A stretch of 64,000 nt of DNA, from assembly GCF_019649055.1 (NCBI RefSeq), contig NW_026570249.1, positions 930,001 through 994,000 on the forward strand, given 5' to 3'. Positions 59,253 through 64,000 of this stretch are shown here, piece by piece. Under the pieces are notes generated by a model, which was not told where the DNA came from, ran no database searches, and was given only the letters and a program-made list of their open reading frames with translations. Both the position numbers and the translations under genes were made by a program. Position 1 is the first letter of the stretch, and each line of letters starts with the position of its first letter. The DNA is from Paramacrobiotus metropolitanus. Taxonomy: Eukaryota > Tardigrada > Eutardigrada > Parachela > Macrobiotidae.

Positions 59253-60154
59253 TTATTTATCCGTGGGAGGCAAGAACGCCAGGTACGGGTGTGCTCGCTT
59301 GTTGTGCTTGCGCTCCACGAAGCGGCGCACACACAACTGCTGCAGACGCTTCGCACGCCACTCTCCGAACGTCTGGGCCACACCGCGCAGCAGGTTGCGC
59401 TCCTCCTCCTGTAGCATCGCATACTTCCGCTGGGCATCCTTGTTGCCGGCCTCCACCACACTCTTACGCAACTCCCAAACCAGCCCCCGGATCTTCTGGT
59501 CGCGCTCCAGGTTGGCAACGTCCGGATAGATGGGGACATATTCCGCTGCAATCCAGCGGAATTCTTTCTTCAGCGTCCGTGGCACTTCACCACGGTTGAA
59601 AGCCAAGGCAGCGTTCACGTGCTCCGCGATGACCTTTCGACACTTCTCCTGCTTACCCTGTAATACAGCCATATATATGTATATAATGTATCTATACATA
59701 TATATTTTGTACACTTTAATTTACGCACCAGCAGTTCAATTAACTGCTTCGAATAACGCTGGACTTCACCGTCCAGTGTCAGGAATAGGTCGGCTCGCTG
59801 CAACGTTGAAGTCGACGTTGCAGTCATGGCCACCGCCACCCCGGCAGCCGCTACTCCCGGGGCATTCACTGCCGCTGCCACGGTAGGTGCGCCTTCGGCG
59901 ACCTCCTTGATTGCCGCACGCTTCTCAGCGGCAAGACGCTTGGCTTCCTCCACTTCCTTTTCCCGGAGACTTTCGCGCTCCGCAGTGGTTCTGCGGAGCA
60001 GAGAGGCGTAGCTGTCCTCCGATGCACTGCAGCGCGCTTCCAGGGTATTTTTTTGCGAGGTCAGTCGAGCTACTTGTAGCTCGAGCTCGTCCACACGCTG
60101 CTGCACAGCGTTCGTCGGCTTCGTCGGTTTCGTCGGTTTCTTCACTGGATTCAT
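59253..60154 (-). CDS. coiled-coil protein of unknown family, 276 aa
   Basis: Two exons in coding order 60154-59729 and 59657-59253, phase 0 (donor CTG|GTGCGT, acceptor tgtattacag), 831 nt. N-terminus with KPT repeats (KKPTKPTKPT), then a heptad-rich coiled coil (VDELELQVARLTSQKNTLEA to about residue 85), an Ala/Val/Pro linker, then a second helical half with many charged residues and QEEERNLLRGVAQTFGEWR. GC content is much higher than in the virus-like genes to its right, so it looks like a host gene. It has no signal or membrane segment. I do not recognise the family; its closeness (about 90 bp) to the Polinton-type module makes ownership worth checking. Confidence 0.65.
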
Positions 60155-60245
60155 CTAGAAAAAATTAAAAACATGTAACAAGAAATAACAGCAGCGCTTG
60201 AACCAAGTACTGCATTAAACAACGTCACAAAAACACATTAATACC

Positions 60246-60650
60246 TCAACTTGCAACTTCTAAGATTTGAATAAGGGTGAATGCTGACAACAAAATTGCT
60301 CGATCCAATTGTCTAAATTCTATAGTAGGAGTGTACATTGAAGTCACTGGTTTCAAAATAATCTCTAGGTTTTGGTTTATTTTGTAAACATGTTCGGTTT
60401 GGTCCAGATCAGGAGAATAGCGGTCCATGTGAACCAACCATTCCAAAAATTCTAGATCTCGTTTGGTAAGAATCACTCCAATCTTTTTGGCCTGAGTGTA
60501 GCCTTGCTCGTCAGCTGACGAAATATTATTTGCAATGACCATTTTACCGACTGTGTAGTGCCAGAAAATAATTGTTTTACCATTACCAAACCGGTACGTT
60601 CGGATCCCCTCAAAACCGGGGTAACTAACTTCTACCAAAGCCGCCTCCAT
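60246..60650 (-). CDS. small protein C of the virus-like module (PC4-like?)
   Basis: 134 aa, no membrane segment. Residues ~17-75 read as a strand-rich unit with FGNGKTIIFWHYTVGKMVIA and KKIGVILTKRDLEFLEWL. That layout (LG-type start, V/I strands with a central G-K, then K-G-I-x-L-T and a helix) resembles the PC4/SUB1 single-strand DNA-binding fold; this is inference from pattern only. The second half ends IEFRQLDRAILLSAFTLI, echoing the C-termini of the two genes upstream. It follows the hairpin at 60719-60787, so it may have its own promoter. Confidence 0.6.
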   Translation of the reverse strand: MEAALVEVSYPGFEGIRTYRFGNGKTIIFWHYTVGKMVIANNISSADEQGYTQAKKIGVILTKRDLEFLEWLVHMDRYSPDLDQTEHVYKINQNLEIILKPVTSMYTPTIEFRQLDRAILLSAFTLIQILEVAS

Positions 60651-60718
60651 TATAAGTAATTGTGCTGACTTTCAGTCTAGTTCTAATCCAAGTGCCGATC
60701 CTTAATGCAAAAAAGGTT

Positions 60719-60787
60719 CCCAAAATAGTGACGATGTCAGCTTGTCTGTCAATTATTCTGACAAGCTAAGACCGTCACTAATTTGGG
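60719..60787. repeat. 28-bp inverted repeat with 13-nt loop (hairpin)
   Basis: Arms 60719-60746 and 60760-60787 pair at 24 of 28 positions; the inner AGCTTGTC/GACAAGCT and TAGTGACG/CGTCACTA blocks are perfect. Outside the arms, ATGCAAAAAA and its complement TTTTTTGCAT lie on either side, extending the symmetry with a spacer. On the minus strand the left arm is followed by CCTTTTTTG. It lies between genes B and C of the module and may act in termination or transcript processing, or be a small foldback insertion. Confidence 0.75.
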
Positions 60788-60858
60788 GCAACGCCCTCTT
60801 TTTTTTGCATTTTGAAACTTTTTTTGCTTTTTATTTATTTCATAGGAAAAAAAATTAT

Positions 60859-61287
60859 TCAGAGTGTTAGAACAGCTAATTTGGCACATAGGCCACTAAA
60901 CTGAACAAAAGTTAGATCCAAGGGCACTGCCCCAGCACTAGTGATGCGGAAGCAGTTTGTGTCCCATAAGTGTGGTCTGAGACGGATCCGAACGGTTCTC
61001 CCTGTGTCGGTCCTGATTCGATAGCACTGAGTTTTCCGTGAAGTAAAAGCCCGATCCCACATCCGAAGAATTGTACCGTCCACATACAACTTTGCCATCC
61101 GTATAACAACTGCTTTATCATACTCGCCGATGGTTTGCATAAAACTACAACTGGATCCACGAGCTGCTAATGATCCGATAATAAGATGCCCATCTTGTAT
61201 TCTGACACCCACGCGAATGTTGTCCGTTAAGTGATACCATAGCACGCCATGGGAAAGGCATAACAACGGTAAAGATAGGCGCTCCAT
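60859..61287 (-). CDS. small protein B of the virus-like module
   Basis: 142 aa, no membrane segment. N-half: GVLWYHLTDNIRVGVRIQDG then HLIIGSLAA, which aligns with GVKYYHFTDT in protein A. C-half: YRIRTDTGRTVRIRLRP, a Cys-Phe pair, and LDLTFVQFSGLCAKLAVL, matching protein A's EISVLEFRMLCATLMTL. It seems a paralogue of protein A with a two-part strand-rich fold. Function unknown. Confidence 0.65.
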   Translation of the reverse strand: MERLSLPLLCLSHGVLWYHLTDNIRVGVRIQDGHLIIGSLAARGSSCSFMQTIGEYDKAVVIRMAKLYVDGTILRMWDRAFTSRKTQCYRIRTDTGRTVRIRLRPHLWDTNCFRITSAGAVPLDLTFVQFSGLCAKLAVLTL

Positions 61288-61430
61288 ATTGGCGGCTGCA
61301 GGAAGGCGAGATATGTGATTATAGACTCTTAGTTTTTCCTAGATAGCGATACAAGTGTGTAACCGCTACACTTCTGACGTTCAGAGTGGCTATGTTACTT
61401 CTGTACAACTTCTGACTATGCCGCTTACCA

Positions 61431-61913
61431 TTACTGATCGATCAGTGTCATGAGAGTTGCACAAAGCATCCGGAACTCTAATACAGATATTTCCACGGGT
61501 CCACCATTGGCTGGACGTATAAAACAGATCTGTGCTTGCTTATTCATCGCACGTCCATTCACTTTGATGAACAAATCTTTACGCTTGGCATCAGTGATTA
61601 CCCGAACAACAGGTTGCCAACGATTAATCGATTTGACAAGTGTCTGGGGCATCTCACCGAAGAGTTCCATCCTAATAAGTTTGCGAGCCACACGCACATC
61701 ATACTCATCCATACTCTCAACAGACTGTTCAAAACCTTCATTGGGATCATTATTTACCAAACCGCCAGGGCATACCCGTACAAGCATAAACGACTTGTTA
61801 GCCGCACGCCACCCCATGCACAGAGTATCGGTAAAATGATAATACTTCACACCGTCCTTCTCCTCTGTGTTAACGGACATAGCGTCTTCAGGTTGTGGCT
61901 TGATTGAGGACAT
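61431..61913 (-). CDS. small protein A of the virus-like module
   Basis: 160 aa, soluble. GVKYYHFTDTLCMGWRAANK, then an acidic insert (NNDPNEGFEQSVESMDEYD), then VRVITDAKRKDLFIKVNG, an I-C-F strand, and the C-terminal EISVLEFRMLCATLMTL. It shares both halves with protein B and the ends with protein C. Located just downstream of the two membrane-protein genes. I cannot assign a function; a virion or nucleic-acid-binding protein is possible. Confidence 0.65.
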   Translation of the reverse strand: MSSIKPQPEDAMSVNTEEKDGVKYYHFTDTLCMGWRAANKSFMLVRVCPGGLVNNDPNEGFEQSVESMDEYDVRVARKLIRMELFGEMPQTLVKSINRWQPVVRVITDAKRKDLFIKVNGRAMNKQAQICFIRPANGGPVEISVLEFRMLCATLMTLIDQ

Positions 61914-62063
61914 TCTTAGCTCTAGTGAGAGGGAGAAAACTGGTTTGTTTAATACTGAATGTCCACCGTAATGATACGTATTGCTATTTCCTGGTTGTCT
62001 TCTGACATACTCATACCTTCATGGATCTGCACATTGAGAGTAGCTTAACATCTGCCCTTTTAT

Positions 62064-62318
62064 TTAAACAGTCAAAGGTCCGTACCCGGTTATTCTGTAT
62101 ATTTGTCGTCCACCCAGTAGGCTAGTTACGTTATGAAAAATTTTGTTGAACATGACTTCAGGGATCATAACCGGATCACTAGGCAGCTGTGATGTCATCT
62201 TGATTTGAACATACACTTCCAACGTCCACAAAATGATGCACAATGTCGAGACAATGCTGTAGAATATGAAATCTTTTTTATCCATTGTAGCTTGTCGAAT
62301 TGTTTCCGCCGACGTCAT
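62064..62318 (-). CDS. small membrane protein 2 of the virus-like module
   Basis: 84 aa with one transmembrane helix (FIFYSIVSTLCIILWTLEVY) and a polar C-terminal part containing one N-glycosylation site (NVT). It overlaps the end of the preceding gene by 41 bp; an internal Met at 62285 would remove most of the overlap. Its layout (helix, then LEVYVQIK, then a helical tail) parallels membrane protein 1. Confidence 0.6.
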   Translation of the reverse strand: MTSAETIRQATMDKKDFIFYSIVSTLCIILWTLEVYVQIKMTSQLPSDPVMIPEVMFNKIFHNVTSLLGGRQIYRITGYGPLTV

Positions 62319-62514
62319 CTGACGTTAATCTCAGAGTATTTAGAAACGCTTCTGTCACGTCCTTCGATGCCTTGATATCGATTTCCGTTATATTTCTGTT
62401 TCCCCTGATGGATTGATAGATTTGCAGGGAATAGAAACTGAGTAGGAGGCCAAACATAATCACCCAGAAAACGGTACCTGCGACCTGCTTTCTGTTAATT
62501 TTTGAGAAGTCCAT
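62278..62514 (-). CDS. small membrane protein 1 of the virus-like module
   Basis: 78 aa. A basic N-terminus (KINRKQ) precedes one hydrophobic helix (VFWVIMFGLLLSFYSLQIY), then QSIRGNRNITEI with a glycosylation site. It overlaps the protease gene end by 20 bp. Possible virion membrane or assembly protein; no family recognised. Confidence 0.6.
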   Translation of the reverse strand: MDFSKINRKQVAGTVFWVIMFGLLLSFYSLQIYQSIRGNRNITEIDIKASKDVTEAFLNTLRLTSDDVGGNNSTSYNG

Positions 62515-62992
62515 TTATAAAGTTCCGGTCTTTCACTCGTGTTCGCATACTGAAAAACTTGTTAATAAATTTGCATACGAACACATCGTTCACTCCTTTA
62601 TGCTTGGTTAACGCTGACATGACATCCTTGTATGTATATCCGTAGCAGCGTAGCGTAACAAAAAACATACAGTATTGGCCGCATACTGTGCTGTTTACGC
62701 TTTGTCGCTCCGTGTTAGATAAAATAATAAAGTCGTCTCCCATCCAGTTCTTGATATGCTGCGAGTAAACGGATGGGTTTTCACCGTATGAATCGAAAGC
62801 CTCAAGTATGCCTGGTGAGACACAGTAGAATGCAACCCAGTGCTGTCCGGGATCGCCCTCCACCTCCGTATTGACAATGTAAGCGCCGGGAAATTCCTTG
62901 TCTGGGATTCTGTTGGCAGAATACACTCCGATAAAAATCTCGCGGATTTTCGGATCTCTCTGTAGCGCGTCTTGGATCTGTATGTTGTTCAT
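62495..62992 (-). CDS. adenain-like cysteine protease of the virus-like module
   Basis: 165 aa. The catalytic set expected for adenoviral/Polinton maturation proteases is visible: His51 in GQHWVAFYC, an acidic residue Asp67 in FDSYGE, Gln97 and Cys104 in QSVNSTVCGQYC, with the typical seven-residue Gln-to-Cys spacing. The ATG overlaps the capsid gene's TGA (ATGA at 62992-62989). In the family this enzyme cleaves capsid precursors during assembly. All catalytic positions are present. Confidence 0.82.
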   Translation of the reverse strand: MNNIQIQDALQRDPKIREIFIGVYSANRIPDKEFPGAYIVNTEVEGDPGQHWVAFYCVSPGILEAFDSYGENPSVYSQHIKNWMGDDFIILSNTERQSVNSTVCGQYCMFFVTLRCYGYTYKDVMSALTKHKGVNDVFVCKFINKFFSMRTRVKDRNFINGLLKN

Positions 62993-64000
62993 GGTGCAAA
63001 GTCAAAAATGACTTGACGATTATTGTTGATTTCTATAACGTTATCGAATACTAGCATGGCAACACAAACAACATTTTCCTCCAAACCCTTAGCAAATTTC
63101 AAATGTATGTTCAGATTTCCATGACGCGATAAGGACATTGCTCCTCGTCCTGTGTGTCCACGTGTGAAATCGAAACCGTATAGGCAGAATCCCCCCTTGT
63201 TGTACTGTTCGCGGTCTATTGGCAATTCACCCGCTCCTTCGTTAAGACGTTCAAGTGTATCAAGCAAGCCTTCATAGCCTTGTATAGAGCTGCCTTTCTC
63301 GTAGTTTAAATTGTAGCCTTGTGTGGGAAATAGCTGACCGTCAATCTCGGCAACAATGTTCGTTAAATTGCAGTGCGTGAAATTAAATGGTGATGATGCA
63401 TATTCCCCGGCAAACGAGCGACTAGGCACTAGGCCAAAAATCATAATTTTCGGCAACTGTCCCATTACAATATTGGACCAAACAGCCTGTTGCTGTCCAA
63501 GAATAAGTGTATGTTCACGCATCACCACTCGCTCAATGTGATATTTGACTGTGTTGCTGAGTAGTTGTTTGCTCATTGCGGTAAAATAATCCGGAGATGG
63601 CTCAAATTTTCTTACTTGCAAACGTGGATTTCTTATAGCCACAGCTTTTGGGGCGTTGCTATCACTGTCAGCAACAAAAACCACTTCATTTTTGTTCCTC
63701 ACCAATTTAATTGTGAGCTCAACTCCAGGCAGGAGTGGTTTTTCTTGTTGAAACAGATCACAGTGCAGCTTGCCTGACAATTGTAACGGTTTCATATTCT
63801 GTAGCCAATCGCGTCGTTTGTTAGCTCCATCGCTACAGAAACGGTTCACTTTCGCCGCATCCGCTGATGTTACATGACCTGGTTTCTTCTCCCAGTTATT
63901 ATCCAATGCAAATCCTGATAGAGTTAACTGCGATTTTTGAGCTTGATCCGTAAAGCCGAGCAGCGACTCTAGATACGCACGGTAATGATACAGCGTGCTT
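62989..64000 (-). CDS. major capsid protein (double jelly roll) of Polinton type, partial
   Basis: The frame is open to the right edge, so the N-terminal part is outside the window; about 336 residues are visible. Recognisable family segments are YHYRAYLESLLGF near the cut end, GKLHCDLFQQEKPLLPGVEL followed by TIKLVRNK, PFNFTHCNLTNIVAEIDGQ and the C-terminal strand NRQVIFDFAP. These are the landmarks of the metazoan Maverick capsid protein. It stops at a TGA that overlaps the protease start. No frame break is seen in the visible part. Confidence 0.8.
   Translation of the reverse strand, partial: STLYHYRAYLESLLGFTDQAQKSQLTLSGFALDNNWEKKPGHVTSADAAKVNRFCSDGANKRRDWLQNMKPLQLSGKLHCDLFQQEKPLLPGVELTIKLVRNKNEVVFVADSDSNAPKAVAIRNPRLQVRKFEPSPDYFTAMSKQLLSNTVKYHIERVVMREHTLILGQQQAVWSNIVMGQLPKIMIFGLVPSRSFAGEYASSPFNFTHCNLTNIVAEIDGQLFPTQGYNLNYEKGSSIQGYEGLLDTLERLNEGAGELPIDREQYNKGGFCLYGFDFTRGHTGRGAMSLSRHGNLNIHLKFAKGLEENVVCVAMLVFDNVIEINNNRQVIFDFAP

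Larger units (their letters stand above)
60246..64000 (-). mobile_element. Polinton/Maverick-type virus-like element, partial (runs off right edge)
   Basis: Seven intronless genes in one direction with short or overlapping spacers, lower GC than host exons, and the pair double-jelly-roll capsid protein plus adenain-like protease, which defines Polintons and adintoviruses. Integrase, protein-primed DNA polymerase and packaging ATPase are not in the window and may lie further right. I found no terminal inverted repeat on the left side; the boundary must lie near or left of 60246. The visible frames are open, with no breaks seen. Whether it is an intact element or an endogenous viral copy cannot be told here. 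Confidence 0.7.

Noticed and set aside
59123-59599. Several long GC-rich frames opposite and overlapping the coiled-coil exon 2
   Set aside because: They are frame shadows of a GC-rich exon; only one frame joins in phase to exon 1.
1-64000. CRISPR arrays, operons with ribosome binding sites, bacterial elements, tRNA or rRNA genes
   Set aside because: The DNA is intron-bearing eukaryotic sequence. No regularly spaced repeat array was found, and I saw no tRNA cloverleaf I could support by eye; a covariance-model scan would be decisive.

Overview
The window is eukaryotic nuclear DNA from an invertebrate. Genes are split by short GT-AG introns (often 55-175 bp), and the content is typical of a small ecdysozoan: cuticle/chitin genes, a local expansion of rhodopsin-like GPCRs, and several DNA and retro-transposons. 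A tardigrade is my best guess, from gene style only; the sequence contains no species marker. All exon models below were derived by hand from splice signals, phase matching and family motifs; none rests on transcript data.

Layout. About 2.0-7.1 kb (+): a seven-exon RNA polymerase I factor gene (TAF1C-like). 8.2-9.7 kb (+): a 147-aa single-pass membrane protein. 12.3-13.9 kb (+): a secreted protein of unknown family. 14.6-39.2 kb: eight GPCR genes, six on + (all with one phase-1 intron in the third intracellular loop) and two intronless ones on -. The last + copy is broken by a frameshift, and its intron holds a 7.4-kb P-element/THAP9-like transposon with long inverted repeats. 40.5-44.6 kb (+): a secreted single chitin-binding-domain protein whose first intron holds a 792-bp hAT-type element with a perfect 8-bp target duplication. 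45.3-49.7 kb (+): a ten-exon GH18 chitinase-like gene that has lost the catalytic Glu. 50.1-52.9 kb (-): a DHRS12-like dehydrogenase with an antisense 5'-truncated LINE in an intron. 53.8-55.5 kb (+): a SOCS6/7-like signalling suppressor. 55.8-57.5 kb (-): a CatSper3-like sperm cation channel. 59.3-60.2 kb (-): a coiled-coil protein. 60.2-64.0 kb (-): a compact Polinton/Maverick-type virus-like module (major capsid protein running off the right edge, adenain-like protease, two small membrane proteins, three small soluble proteins that look mutually related).

How the parts relate. The GPCR block is a tandem array made by local duplication and is still changing through transposon insertion, frameshift and internal duplication. 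The chitin-binding protein and the chitinase-like protein are neighbours and both probably act on cuticle. The Polinton module is the least described part: its three related small genes, one with a PC4/SUB1-like look, and the hairpin between two of them deserve the most attention. A short motif, TACGAGTA, is scattered through non-coding DNA much more often than expected.
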